Source: Haloarcula hispanica ATCC 33960
GTDB taxonomy: Archaea > Halobacteriota > Halobacteria > Halobacteriales > Haloarculaceae
Length of the DNA stretch: 64,000 bases
Direction of reading: 5' to 3'
Assembly (NCBI RefSeq): GCF_000223905.1
Contig: NC_015943.1
Span: forward strand, 372,001 to 436,000
The notes under the pieces are model-generated. The model was not told the DNA's origin and made no database searches. It worked only from the letters and a program-made list of their open reading frames with translations. The translations under genes and the position numbers were made by a program. Shown one piece after another: positions 16,641 to 27,111 of the stretch. Position 1 is the first letter of the stretch, and each line of letters opens with the position of its first letter.

Positions 16641-16914
16641 ACCACCCGGTAAGCGGATAAGACAATTAACGGCTGGTTCAGCATACGCCGAATCAGTCGC
16701 CTGTGAGTAAAAAGATAATACATTTGCCATTTCGAAGCACGCTTCGAACGTGTTCACTCCGGCGTGACTGGGGAGCCTCCAAACGCACGGAGACTCGGGA
16801 GCCAGCCGCTCACTTGCTACGTCTATCGTTCGGTTATGACGCCCATATACGCGTACTGTCTGCTATAGAGAGCAATTATAATCATTCATTTTTCATGCCT
16901 TGCTGGCAAAGGGT

Positions 16915-18276
16915 ATGGTTCAAAGTGGTGGCGGGTACGACCATGTATCGCGGCGGTCGGTTCTGAAAACATCGGGGGCTGCACTCACGGTGGGGACCGT
17001 GGGGCTAGCCGGATGTAGCAGTAGCAGCGGTGCCAGTGTCCGGCCGGTCGACGAAGACAGCCTCACCATCTGGCATGCCATGGGTGGTACCAACGGTGAG
17101 ACGCTGCAGGGGCTGGTCGACCAGTTCCAGTCCGAGACGGACATCGACGCGAACCTGGTCTTTCAGGACTCCTACGAGGGGGTACTGACGAACACACTGA
17201 GCGCACTTGACTCCGGCGAGGTCCCCGATGTCTTCCAGATCGACAGTCTGTTCGCACAGCAGGTCCTCGACACGGACGCGGTCGAGCCCGTCGAGAACTT
17301 GCTCTCCGACGACTACCCGGTCGATGACTTCCTGTCGAACGTGACCTCGTTTTTCACCATCGATGGGACGCTTACGTCGATGCCGTTCAACAACTCCAAC
17401 GCCATCCTCTATTACAACCGGTCGGCGTTCGAGGAAGCCGGACTCGACCCGGACAGTCCGCCGACCACGCTTGAGGAAGTCCGAAGTTACTCGCAGACGC
17501 TCGTCGACGAAGGCGTCACCGACGCCGGCCTCACATGGCCGAACCATGTCTGGTTCGTCGAGCACTTTTATTCCGTCGACGGCCAGACGCTACTCGACGC
17601 CGAGAACGGCCACGCCGGTCAGCCGACGACGATGCAAACGGACAACGCCACGGCCCGGTCACTGTACGAATGGTGGCACGAGATGGCAGACAACGGCCTG
17701 TTCAGCAACCCCGGGATAGAGGCTTGGGGGGAAGCAACGTCCACGTTCCTCACCGGACAAGCCGCCATGTTGATGACCTCGACGGCATCGGTCACTGGTA
17801 TCCGCTCCGGCGCGGAGGAGAACGGGTTCGAGGTCGACAACGCGTTCTATCCGACGATTGACGGCGACCGGACCGGGCCAGTTATCGGCGGGGCTTCGTG
17901 GTTCGTCCCCTCCGGACTGCCACAGGACCGCCAGGACGACATCGGCAGCTTCCTCGAATTCATGGGTCGACCGGAGTCACAGATCACCTGGCACAAGGGG
18001 ACTGGTTACTACCCGATCCGACAGACCGCTGTCGAGCAACTCGAAAACGACGGCTGGTTTGCGGAGAACCCGATGTACCGAACCGCGTTTGACCAGTTGA
18101 CACAGGCCGAGAACACGCCGGCGACAAAACGGATGCTCATCGGCCCGGCTCGGCAGGTCCAGACAACAATTCAGGATATGTCGGTCGAGCTGTTCAGCGG
18201 CGAGGTCGGCGTCGACGAGGGGCTCTCCGAGCTGAAATCGGCCGTCGAAGACGAACTAGACCGATACTACAGCTAA
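16915..18276 (+). CDS. ugpB: ABC transporter substrate-binding lipoprotein, glycerol-3-phosphate/sugar type
   Basis: 453 aa from the ATG at 16915. A Tat signal (SRRSVLK, R13-R14) leads to the lipobox LAGC with C34 as the probable lipidated residue, then a short Ser/Gly linker. The mature part is a family-1 extracellular solute-binding fold (SLTIWHAMGGTNGETLQGLVDQF, MPFNNSNAILYYN, TGQAAMLMTS). The first two segments look like UgpB proteins that bind glycerol-3-phosphate or glycerophosphodiesters. It is the first gene of a four-gene transporter operon and overlaps the permease start by 1 bp. Nearby phosphodiesterase and phosphatase genes support the assignment. A general sugar-binding role cannot be excluded. 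Confidence 0.82.
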   Translation: MVQSGGGYDHVSRRSVLKTSGAALTVGTVGLAGCSSSSGASVRPVDEDSLTIWHAMGGTNGETLQGLVDQFQSETDIDANLVFQDSYEGVLTNTLSALDSGEVPDVFQIDSLFAQQVLDTDAVEPVENLLSDDYPVDDFLSNVTSFFTIDGTLTSMPFNNSNAILYYNRSAFEEAGLDPDSPPTTLEEVRSYSQTLVDEGVTDAGLTWPNHVWFVEHFYSVDGQTLLDAENGHAGQPTTMQTDNATARSLYEWWHEMADNGLFSNPGIEAWGEATSTFLTGQAAMLMTSTASVTGIRSGAEENGFEVDNAFYPTIDGDRTGPVIGGASWFVPSGLPQDRQDDIGSFLEFMGRPESQITWHKGTGYYPIRQTAVEQLENDGWFAENPMYRTAFDQLTQAENTPATKRMLIGPARQVQTTIQDMSVELFSGEVGVDEGLSELKSAVEDELDRYYS

Positions 18277-19160
18277 TGTCCACCCACGAAGTATTCACAG
18301 ACCGCCTGCAGGCCGGTGTGTTGCTGTTACCGACGATGGTCGTGTCGCTGTTGTTCCTCTATTACCCGACGGTCCGTGCGATAGGGCTGAGCTTTTACCA
18401 GGCCTCACTCGCCCGGGGTGACGTGTTCGTCGGACTGGAGAACTACAGGCGGTTAGCCGGCTCCACAGAGTACCTCCGGAGCGTCCTGCTATCGGTCCTG
18501 TTCGCTACGTGCGTCGTCGTCGGCGTGATGGCCGTTGCCCTGTGTGTCTCCTTTCTCATCCACGAGATCGAAGTCGGGAAGGGGCTGTATCTGGTGGCGG
18601 TTATCTGGCCGTACGCGCTGCCGCCGGCAGTCGCCGGGTTGGTGTTCCTGTTCATCGCACACCCGAACATCGGTATCTTCACGAGCTACATCGAGGCTCT
18701 CGGCATCGATGTCAACTGGTTCAGCAACGGTCCACAGGCGTTCGTCGTCGTGTTGGTCGCAGCGGTGTGGAAGCAGATCGGATACAACGTTATCTTCATG
18801 ACAGCCGCGCTCGGCAACGTCCCCGAGTCGCTGACTGAGACCGCTGAACTCGACGGCGTCTCCCGAACGCAGCGACTGCTTCGCGTGTACGTCCCGATCA
18901 TCTCGCCGACACTCGTGTTCCTGGTCATCATGAACACGATTTACGGCTTCTTCGGCACGTTCGCCATGGTCGATCTCATGACCAAGGGCGGTCCCGCCGG
19001 TGCGACGAACATTCTCATCTACGACCTCTATCGGACCGCCTTCCAGTTCTACGAGTTCGGATTCGCCTCGGCGAAGTCCGTTGTACTGTTCGTCGCTGTC
19101 GGGCTGTTGATGTACGGCCAGTTCCGGCTGAGCGACAGGTACGCCTACTACGGAGGCTAA
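18276..19160 (+). CDS. ugpA: ABC transporter permease, UgpA type
   Basis: 294 aa with about six membrane helices. The cytoplasmic EAA loop that docks the ATPase is seen as ETAELDGVSRTQRLLRVYVPIISP (about residues 188-211). It starts at the last base of the binding-protein gene and ends 1 bp before the second permease, so all are co-translated. It forms the membrane channel with the UgpE-type partner. Confidence 0.85.
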   Translation: MSTHEVFTDRLQAGVLLLPTMVVSLLFLYYPTVRAIGLSFYQASLARGDVFVGLENYRRLAGSTEYLRSVLLSVLFATCVVVGVMAVALCVSFLIHEIEVGKGLYLVAVIWPYALPPAVAGLVFLFIAHPNIGIFTSYIEALGIDVNWFSNGPQAFVVVLVAAVWKQIGYNVIFMTAALGNVPESLTETAELDGVSRTQRLLRVYVPIISPTLVFLVIMNTIYGFFGTFAMVDLMTKGGPAGATNILIYDLYRTAFQFYEFGFASAKSVVLFVAVGLLMYGQFRLSDRYAYYGG

Positions 19161-19161
19161 C

Positions 19162-20064
19162 ATGCTCGGGTCACTCCTCACCGCGTTGACTGCTGCCGCT
19201 GAGCGCTCCCGAGCTGCGGGACGAACCACCAGCGACCGCATCCGGCGATTTGAGACGGAGCAGCTCACGCTGCACGTACTCACAGCGACCGTCGTGTTCC
19301 TGATCGTACTGCCAGTGTTGATCGCGGCGCTTGTCTCAACGAAGCGGGCCGGGATCGTCACCTCGATCGCCGATCTGGCACCTGGCGGCCACGCGCTGTC
19401 GAACTACCGTCGTGCCCTCATTGGCCTCGAATTCTGGCGGTACATGCTGAACTCATTTGTGATGTCTGTCGCCGTCGTCGTCGGAAAGCTGATCGTGTCG
19501 CTGCTGGCCGCGCTGGTGATCGTCTACTACAGGTTCCCGTACAAGAACGCCGTGTTCCTGTTTATTCTCTTTACGCTCTTGCTCCCGGTCCCGGTCAGGT
19601 TTGTGCCACTGTATCGCTTGACGACGGAGCTTGGCATGGGTAACACGATCTTCGCTATCACGGTCCCATACTTGGCCAGCGCGACGACCGTCTTTATACT
19701 GCGCCAGCATTTCCTGTCGATTCCGGCCTCGCTCGTCGAGACGGCAAAGGTCGACGGTGTCGGGCCGCTGCGGTTTCTGTGGTCGGTCCTGGTCCCGATG
19801 TCCCGTGCCGTCCTCGTGGGCGTCTCGGTGATCATGTTCGTCTACACATGGAACCAGTATCTCTGGCCGCTGGTGATCATCAACGCCGAGAGCCTGCAGG
19901 TCGCACAGGTCGGGCTGAGCCTGCTTCGCGGACAGGCCAGCACCGGCGAAGTGGCCTGGTCGATGGTGATGACCGGGTCGATACTGACCCTGTTGCCGCC
20001 GCTGGCACTGCTAGTGCTGTTCCGACGACAGCTGCTGGAGACGTTTACGATCCAACAAAAGTGA
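19162..20064 (+). CDS. ugpE: ABC transporter permease, UgpE type
   Basis: 300 aa. A polar, arginine-rich N-terminus of about 35 residues precedes six membrane helices. The EAA loop reads ETAKVDGVGPLRFLWSVLVP. The sequence LPVPVRFVPLYRL and the WNQYLWPL segment are typical of MalG/UgpE-class permeases. It pairs with the preceding permease, and the ATPase gene follows 10 bp later. Confidence 0.85.
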   Translation: MLGSLLTALTAAAERSRAAGRTTSDRIRRFETEQLTLHVLTATVVFLIVLPVLIAALVSTKRAGIVTSIADLAPGGHALSNYRRALIGLEFWRYMLNSFVMSVAVVVGKLIVSLLAALVIVYYRFPYKNAVFLFILFTLLLPVPVRFVPLYRLTTELGMGNTIFAITVPYLASATTVFILRQHFLSIPASLVETAKVDGVGPLRFLWSVLVPMSRAVLVGVSVIMFVYTWNQYLWPLVIINAESLQVAQVGLSLLRGQASTGEVAWSMVMTGSILTLLPPLALLVLFRRQLLETFTIQQK

Positions 20065-20074
20065 GAGGATACCA

Positions 20075-21214
<1,140 letters not shown>

Positions 21215-21587
21215 GTTTTCCGACCGATTCTCGATCCTCCGATAGAAGGGACGGGCACCGACATTTTCGGTTCGATCCGGTGCTGTGGTCTTCTCGAACG
21301 CGACGACCGGCGCGACCACAGGAATAGTGGCAGAGCGCTGTCTCAGAGCCGCTGCTAGCGAGAGCGCTGTGCAAGCCCAGTTCCGTCCGATTCGCTTGCT
21401 ACATGTAGTCTCAATACAACAATGCTGGGGATTCAACCGGCATTTATGCTATATATTGATATATACATCCACTCTACAGCCGTTTCTACTGCTGTATAAC
21501 CCAAATAAACTCAAGAAAACGCAATAGTATATACTGATATGTGCAATCAATAGTTATATATAGATTGTGTAGGTAATAGGCCACGGA
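21215..21587 (+). promoter_or_regulatory. AT-rich promoter region of the phosphodiesterase gene
   Basis: No gene is seen in this 373-bp gap. The second half is strongly AT-rich, with several TATA-like stretches (gctatatattgatatataca near 21449; agttatatatagatt near 21550). The latter lies about 30 bp before the phosphodiesterase ATG and is the best promoter candidate. Confidence 0.45.
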
Positions 21588-22532
21588 ATGGTTCGAATAC
21601 CAGACATATGCCGTCGAACCGTGCTAAAGAGTACGTCTGCTGCCGCACTGGGCTCCATTGTAGGCACTGCGGCTGGCAGGGAAAACGATCACAGCAGTAC
21701 CGAACCGCCCATCGCTTCTCCACCGATCCTCGCTGCACACCGTGGCTACCGCGGTCTGTATCCGCAAAACACCATCGCCGCAGTTCAGCAGGCGGCGTAC
21801 GGCGGTCCCAGCAGTCACGAGTACAATACCGATATGATGGAATGTGATCTCGTGCCTGCAGGCGGGAAGCCCTGGAAGGGTGAGGACTTCGAAATCGTCG
21901 TTTTCCACGACGATAAGCTAGACGACCTGACAGACGAATCAGGGTACGTCTGGGAGAACGACGTGCAGACGGTTCTGAACGCTGAAATCCGTGACAGCGG
22001 ACAGACAATCCCTCGACTAGACGAGTTCGTCGAAGCGACTCCGGACAGTATCCCACTCGACATCGAGTGGAAGGCCGCTGGTGTCTCTCCCGACGACGAC
22101 GCGTCGGAATCCGATGTCGAGACCTGGGATCCGTTCACGGAACAGGCACTCGAAGTCCTCTCGCATCACGAAAACGACGTTATCATCCAGTCGTTCCAGA
22201 AGGCTGCGCTGGAGTCCGTCCGAAACGCGGACGCCAGTATTCCGATCGCGTACCTGTTCTGGGATTCAATCGAGGACGGTCTTTCTATCGTCCGTGACCT
22301 GGACGCGGAGTACATCCAGCCGCCGTACAATATGATCATGAACACGCCCTTCTTCAACGAGGACTACTACCTCGAAGACCCGGATTTCGCCGAGATCGAT
22401 CTGGTCGAGACCGCACACGAGGAAGGTCGGAAGGTAATCCCGTACACGATAACGACCTGGCATCAGGCGGAGAAACTGGTCGAGGCCGGTGTCGACGGAA
22501 TCATCGCTGACTACCCCGGAGTGCTCGACTGA
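21588..22532 (+). CDS. ugpQ: Secreted glycerophosphodiester phosphodiesterase
   Basis: 314 aa. A Tat signal (CRRTVLK, R9-R10) with a short hydrophobic stretch predicts export. The GDPD fold begins with AAHRGYRGLYPQNT, where H51 and R52 are the catalytic pair and the later Glu of MMECDL and the HDDKLDDLTD motif complete the metal site. DIEWK and the terminal AGVDGIIADYP are also typical. It should hydrolyse glycerophosphodiesters outside the cell to glycerol phosphate and an alcohol. The adjacent Ugp-type transporter could import the product. The symbol follows the E. coli paralogue by analogy, although UgpQ there is cytoplasmic and this one is exported. Confidence 0.85.
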   Translation: MVRIPDICRRTVLKSTSAAALGSIVGTAAGRENDHSSTEPPIASPPILAAHRGYRGLYPQNTIAAVQQAAYGGPSSHEYNTDMMECDLVPAGGKPWKGEDFEIVVFHDDKLDDLTDESGYVWENDVQTVLNAEIRDSGQTIPRLDEFVEATPDSIPLDIEWKAAGVSPDDDASESDVETWDPFTEQALEVLSHHENDVIIQSFQKAALESVRNADASIPIAYLFWDSIEDGLSIVRDLDAEYIQPPYNMIMNTPFFNEDYYLEDPDFAEIDLVETAHEEGRKVIPYTITTWHQAEKLVEAGVDGIIADYPGVLD

Positions 22533-22553
22533 GCTCTGGGTATCGAGACCCCT

Positions 22554-22577
22554 GGAAACAGTTACTCCCCTGTTTCC
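22554..22577. terminator. Bidirectional hairpin between convergent genes
   Basis: A perfect 8-bp inverted repeat (ggaaacag/ctgtttcc) with an 8-nt loop occupies the 49-bp gap between the convergent phosphodiesterase and HAD genes. A shared terminator is likely. Confidence 0.55.
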
Positions 22578-22581
22578 GGAC

Positions 22582-23373
22582 CTACTGTCCGTTTTCTACG
22601 ATAGCTGCCAGTTCTGAAAGGTCGGTCACGACGTGGTCCGCGCTCACGTCACTCTCCTCTAAGTCCGCCGTACTGGTAACGCCAGTTAGCGGCAGTACCG
22701 TCTCCATCCCGGCCTGGTTCCCCATTCTGATGTCTGTCCCGAGGCGATCACCGATCATGAGACAGCGCTCCGGCTCGCCACCGAGCCGTTCCAGCGCCAT
22801 CTGAAGGATTACGTTGGACGGCTTGCCGATCAACTGATCCAATTCCTGCCCGGTAACTCCTTCTATTGCCCCGATCATCCCTGCTGCATCGGGTATCTCA
22901 CCACCATCTACCGGACACGTTCGATCCGGGTTGGTCGCAACGAAAAGCGCGTCGTTCTCGGTAAGTGCGATTAGCGCATCTTGTATCGCCTGGTAATCGA
23001 AACCAAAATCAAGTGATGCGATCACAGTGCCCGCTCGTTCGGGGTCGGACGTCGTTTTCAATCCGGCGGCACGCAACTCTGCGACCAGAGCGTCTTCGCC
23101 GATGACGTAGATTTCGCGCTCCGGGTGCTGCGCGGATAGATAGTCCGCTGATGCAGTGGCGGACGTGATTATGTCCTCACTGCTGCAATCGATGCCCAGC
23201 GCGTTCAGTTTCTCGCAATACTTCTCCCGCCGGTCGATCGGCTTGTTCGTGACGAACAGCGTCGAAAGCCCCGCCTTACGTACTGTCCGTACCCCTTCTG
23301 CAGCGTTTTCGACTAACGAATCCCCGCGATATATCGTCCCGTCGAGGTCGATGATGGCACTGGTGTACGTCAT
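22582..23373 (-). CDS. HAD-IIA (NagD-like) sugar/glycerol phosphate phosphatase
   Basis: 263 aa. Motif I is IDLDGTIY with D9 and D11 as nucleophile and acid/base. Motif II FVTNKP, the lysine of IGKPSNVI and motif IV MIGDRLGTDIRMG follow. The C2-type cap between motifs II and III places it in the NagD/phosphoglycolate/glycerol-phosphate phosphatase group. It is probably cytoplasmic. Its ATG directly abuts the stop of a 41-aa gene, itself coupled to an MgtC-DUF4010 gene, forming an operon. Its place in the phosphorus-scavenging island suggests that it releases phosphate from imported glycerol phosphate, but the substrate is not shown by sequence. Confidence 0.82.
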   Translation of the reverse strand: MTYTSAIIDLDGTIYRGDSLVENAAEGVRTVRKAGLSTLFVTNKPIDRREKYCEKLNALGIDCSSEDIITSATASADYLSAQHPEREIYVIGEDALVAELRAAGLKTTSDPERAGTVIASLDFGFDYQAIQDALIALTENDALFVATNPDRTCPVDGGEIPDAAGMIGAIEGVTGQELDQLIGKPSNVILQMALERLGGEPERCLMIGDRLGTDIRMGNQAGMETVLPLTGVTSTADLEESDVSADHVVTDLSELAAIVENGQ

Positions 23374-23499
23374 CTAGAGTTCCTCCATCTCGAACGGTGA
23401 CGCTTCGGCAGAAGCCGCTGCCGACGTGATCACAGGCGCTTCCTCTGCCGCAGGGGCCGCGGCGACCCTCGAAACACGCTGATAGCTCTGACTGTTCAT
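23374..23499 (-). CDS. 41-residue Ala/Glu-rich small protein
   Basis: Its ATG (23499-23497) overlaps the TGA of the MgtC-DUF4010 gene (ATGA), and its TAG ends 1 bp before the HAD gene ATG. The peptide begins MNSQSYQRVSRVAAAP and continues with alanine, serine and glutamate, ending FEMEEL. It has no membrane segment and no known motif. The exact head-to-tail packing on both sides argues that it is translated. It could be a small subunit, a linker peptide keeping ribosomes on the message, or a non-functional coupling frame. Confidence 0.5.
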   Translation of the reverse strand: MNSQSYQRVSRVAAAPAAEEAPVITSAAASAEASPFEMEEL

Positions 23500-24797
23500 A
23501 TCAATTGGATACTGATAACCACGCCACCGATCCCGATGAGCGACAGGTAGAGTGACTTTCGCACCACCGGCGCTAGCAGTGAGCGGTTGATACTTGTTGC
23601 AAACCCGATTTTCACGAGTATACTGGAGAGCGTCCCGGCCAGCACGCCTTGCGCCGCTACTGCCGGCGATATCTGACCGGTCGACGTCAGCGTCACTGCG
23701 GTCGTTGTCGTCGTGCCGCTCGATACGATGCCGCTGAGGAAGCTCGTAATCAGGAACCCGGCTGTTCCGAAGATGCGCTGTGCTCCGGCGGTCAGAATCA
23801 AGACAGCGAGGAAGAGCAAGCCGAATTTCAGCGCATTTGCACTGCTAAACGGCGAGTCGAAATCCAGTTCCAAATCTCCCTCCCAGTCGCTATCGTAATA
23901 TGCGAGTCCGACGCCACTAATCGCGATCAGGCCGAGCGGGAGTCCAACACTGACAGCCGACTCGGGGACGAATGCAACGATGATCGCTAAATTACGGACC
24001 GCCATCGCCGCATCAGCGATCAGTATCGTTCCGACTGCGAGCTCTGTGATCCCCGCATTGTTCTTTGCCCTGCCCGCGATTTCGCCGATCACGGCAGTGG
24101 AGTTCACCAGCCCGCCGAAGAAGCCAGTTACAGCGATCCCCTTGCTGCCGTATCGCTGCATCACGATATAGTTGACAAACCCGATCCCACTGACTGCGAT
24201 CACGAGCATCCAGACCAGTTTCGGATCGATCGCATCCCATGGCCCATACGTCCCGCCGGGCAGGAGCGGATACACGACAAACGAGATGATCGCAAACTCA
24301 CCTGCGCTGCGTACTTCTTCTCGCGATAGCTGGTTCGCAAACTCGTGTAGCTCCCGCCGAAGGACTAGCAGGAACGACGACGTTATGCCAATAATGACGC
24401 CGATCAGAACGTGATTGGCTCCGACCAGTATCCCGACCGCGTACGCGACAAGTAACGAGGTCGAGGTTGTCAGAGACAGGCCGAACTCCAACTCACTATC
24501 GTCGCTGGTCCACTGTGCGACTATTCCCCGGATCCCGAGCAACCCCCCTTGCACGAGTACCAATGCCCCTCCCAAGGCAAGTAGTATCCTCTCGTCGAGT
24601 GACATTGCGGCAGCGCCGACCAGACTCGTCAGCGTAAACGTTCGGATTCCCGCAGACTTGTTGGCCCACTCTCGTTCGAGCCCGAGCAGCATACCCAGTG
24701 CACCTGCAATAAATAGGTGGAGTATCTCAGTATCGACAGTTATCCCCTCTATACCTCCGAAAACAGCCGTATTCGCGATTGCACTCATTACAGTCAT
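23496..24797 (-). CDS. MgtC/SapB-DUF4010 family membrane protein (copy 2)
   Basis: 433 aa. The MgtC signature GMLLGLEREWANKSAGIRTF is near residue 35, followed by the long DUF4010-like hydrophobic region with GFFGGLVNSTAVIGEIA and SGIVSSGTTTTTAVTL. It has the same architecture as the protein at 6503-7741 but clearly different sequence. It heads an operon with a 41-aa gene and a HAD phosphatase and is divergent from the Phn-type transporter. That context suggests a role in phosphate or associated cation homeostasis, by inference only. A TATA-like actatataaaa lies 33-43 bp upstream; the ATG at 24788 is an alternative start. Confidence 0.85.
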   Translation of the reverse strand: MTVMSAIANTAVFGGIEGITVDTEILHLFIAGALGMLLGLEREWANKSAGIRTFTLTSLVGAAAMSLDERILLALGGALVLVQGGLLGIRGIVAQWTSDDSELEFGLSLTTSTSLLVAYAVGILVGANHVLIGVIIGITSSFLLVLRRELHEFANQLSREEVRSAGEFAIISFVVYPLLPGGTYGPWDAIDPKLVWMLVIAVSGIGFVNYIVMQRYGSKGIAVTGFFGGLVNSTAVIGEIAGRAKNNAGITELAVGTILIADAAMAVRNLAIIVAFVPESAVSVGLPLGLIAISGVGLAYYDSDWEGDLELDFDSPFSSANALKFGLLFLAVLILTAGAQRIFGTAGFLITSFLSGIVSSGTTTTTAVTLTSTGQISPAVAAQGVLAGTLSSILVKIGFATSINRSLLAPVVRKSLYLSLIGIGGVVISIQLI

Positions 24798-25096
24798 CTT
24801 ATCTTACAAACGGTGGTTCCGTCATTTTTATATAGTCTATATACTACTATATTCTATATGGAGACAAATATACTGATGGGTAATAGGTGTTGGCCTTGAG
24901 GCTCGCTTGAATATTGCCGTGGCTCCTGCGGAACTCGAAGATCGCCCTCGATTACTGCTTAGTGTCTAGTATCTTTTATATATCTACTTCTAATACTTAT
25001 TCTAGATTCTATATGAAGAGCATCTAAAACTCGGTACAAAGGGTTTGTTGTTTTGTCAGATATAAACATAAATACTTTTTAACCCAGGTTTCGCAC
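24798..25096. promoter_or_regulatory. Divergent promoter region between MgtC copy 2 and phnD
   Basis: A gene-free, strongly AT-rich interval. The 10-mer attctatatg occurs twice in the same orientation (24851-24860 and 25006-25015), and TATA-like elements face both genes. For phnD, ataaacataaatactttt lies 20-40 bp before the ATG. A shared regulator is possible. Confidence 0.45.
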
Positions 25097-26275
25097 ATGT
25101 CTGCGTCGACAATGAAACAGAACCCAGTTGACCGACGATCTGTGTTGAAAATTGGCGCTACTGCGCTTGCAGCGGGCGTTGCAGGCTGTTCTCAGGAGAG
25201 TAGCCAGAACACCGAAGCGTCTGGTGGTGACAGCACTGATAGCAGTGACGGTTCCAGTAGTGGCGACGGTAGTTCCGGACAGAGTACCAACTATCCCGAG
25301 TTCGATCCGGCTAACCCGGAGTTCCCGCAGCTGATGCAGACGCTCATCGAGGCAGGGTTCGAGACGGGGTCCCTGCAGGACCTGAAGAACATGAAGGAGC
25401 GCGAGAAGCCCCGCTACGGTAACCCCGTCCAGAGTACTCCCGATAATCAAGACGACCTGATTGACCCGGACCGCATCGCGTTTGCGATGACACCGACGGA
25501 GGACCCGGCAGTCTACCGGGATACGATGCAACCGCTGATGGACAACATCGCCGAAGAGACGGGGAAATCGGTTAAGTACTTCCCCCTCAACTCGTACGCG
25601 TCCCAGATTGAGGCGATGCGATCCGAGCGTCTCCACGTCGCCGGGTTCTCCACTGGGCCAACGCCGTTCGCTGTGAATCTGGCCGGCGCTGTCCCGTTCT
25701 CGCTCCAGATTTCGAAGGAGGGTGACTTCGGTTATCGGCTGTGGCTCGCCACACAGGCGGATAACGACGACATCTCGTCGCTTGAGGATATCAAAGGCAA
25801 GCGTGTCGCACACGCCGAACCGTCGTCTAACTCCGGGAACCTCGCTCCGCGTGCGCTGTTCTCGAACCAGGGCGTTACTCCGGGAGACGACTACGAAGTG
25901 AGCTACTCCGGCGGGCACGAACAGAGTATCCTCGGAGTGGCAAACGATGACTACGACGCTGCCCCCGTTTGTAGCACCTGTGTCACGCGTGTTGCGGAGG
26001 CGGACAACATTGACCCGACGAATCTCAAAGTCGTGTGGGCCAGCAACCCGTTCCCCACAACGAGCTTCTGTTACCGCTACAACCTGAAACCAGAAATTCA
26101 GGAAGGTATCAGGGCGGCATTCCTCGATTACGACTACTCGGACACCAAGATCGCGGAGGTCTTCGGTGGTCGCGGAAAATGGACGGAGATTGATTACGCC
26201 ACTGTCTACGATATCATCCTCCAGATTCAGGAGAACAACGACATCAAGTACAACACCGAGAACATCGAAGGCTAA
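25097..26275 (+). CDS. phnD: Phosphonate/phosphate-type ABC transporter substrate-binding lipoprotein
   Basis: 392 aa. A Tat signal (DRRSVLK, R13-R14) runs to the lipobox VAGC, lipidation at C31, then a Ser/Gly/Asp-rich linker of about 35 residues. The mature domain has PhnD-family features: RIAFAMTPTEDPAVYRDTMQPL, NSYASQIEAMRSERLHVAGF, the helix-capping SNSGNLAPRALF that binds the phosphonate or phosphate group, and DYDAAPVCSTCVTR. It starts a four-gene operon with an ATPase and two permeases. The ligand may be a phosphonate, phosphite or phosphate ester; no C-P lyase genes are present here. Confidence 0.87.
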   Translation: MSASTMKQNPVDRRSVLKIGATALAAGVAGCSQESSQNTEASGGDSTDSSDGSSSGDGSSGQSTNYPEFDPANPEFPQLMQTLIEAGFETGSLQDLKNMKEREKPRYGNPVQSTPDNQDDLIDPDRIAFAMTPTEDPAVYRDTMQPLMDNIAEETGKSVKYFPLNSYASQIEAMRSERLHVAGFSTGPTPFAVNLAGAVPFSLQISKEGDFGYRLWLATQADNDDISSLEDIKGKRVAHAEPSSNSGNLAPRALFSNQGVTPGDDYEVSYSGGHEQSILGVANDDYDAAPVCSTCVTRVAEADNIDPTNLKVVWASNPFPTTSFCYRYNLKPEIQEGIRAAFLDYDYSDTKIAEVFGGRGKWTEIDYATVYDIILQIQENNDIKYNTENIEG

Positions 26276-26290
26276 GAAGAGAACCGAATA

Positions 26291-27106
26291 ATGCTCACTG
26301 TAGATAATCTGGAAAAAACGTACGACTCCGGTGATAAAGCACTCAAAGGTGTCTCATTCGAAGTCAGTGGTAACGAGATCGTTGCGATCATCGGGCCAAG
26401 CGGGGCCGGAAAAAGCACGCTCGTTCGTAGTATCAACAGGCTGACCGAGCCAACTGGCGGGCGTGTCTCGCTCGATGATACAGAGGTGACCGGCCTGGAC
26501 AAATCAGCCCTTCGCGATGTCCGTCGCGATATGGGCATGATATTTCAGGAGTTTAATCTCGTCGAGCGCCTCACGGTGATGGAGAACATACTCTCCGGCC
26601 GCCTTGGCTATCTCAGTACGTGGAACGCGTTCCGTCGGAACTTCCCACCAGAGGATATCAAGCGCGCACGGGAAATCCTCAGTCGGGTGAACCTAGAGGG
26701 CGTCGAGAACAACCGTGCAGATGAACTCTCCGGTGGCCAGCGACAGCGCGTCGGTATCGCCCGTGCCGTCATTCAGCGGCCGAAAATTCTGCTCGCTGAC
26801 GAACCGACGAGTGCGCTGGACCCCGATACCTCCCGGGAGGTTATGAGCCTCTTGACGGACATCGCTCACGAAGACGATATCCCGATCATCATCAACATCC
26901 ACGAAGTCGATCTGGCGGTCGACTACGCGGACCGGATCATCGGACTCAGTGACGGTGAGATCGTCTTTAACGGCCCACCTGACGATCTGGATCAGGCAGC
27001 CAGAGACGAAATCTACCGCGGTGGTGAATCCATTGCGGACCGCGAAGAGCCGAGTGCTGGTAGCAGCACCGGATCTGACGACGTCATTGCTGAACGAGGT
27101 GACTAA
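26291..27106 (+). CDS. phnC: Phosphonate-type ABC transporter ATPase
   Basis: 271 aa. Walker [11 protein letters not shown] (about residue 35), the Q-loop [12 protein letters not shown] typical of PhnC, signature [14 protein letters not shown], Walker [13 protein letters not shown] and the H-loop [15 protein letters not shown] are seen. A Ser/Asp-rich tail of about 25 residues follows the domain. It lies 15 bp after the binding protein and 5 bp before the first permease. Confidence 0.9.
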   Translation: MLTVDNLEKTYDSGDKALKGVSFEVSGNEIVAIIGPSGAGKSTLVRSINRLTEPTGGRVSLDDTEVTGLDKSALRDVRRDMGMIFQEFNLVERLTVMENILSGRLGYLSTWNAFRRNFPPEDIKRAREILSRVNLEGVENNRADELSGGQRQRVGIARAVIQRPKILLADEPTSALDPDTSREVMSLLTDIAHEDDIPIIINIHEVDLAVDYADRIIGLSDGEIVFNGPPDDLDQAARDEIYRGGESIADREEPSAGSSTGSDDVIAERGD

Positions 27107-27111
27107 TCAAT

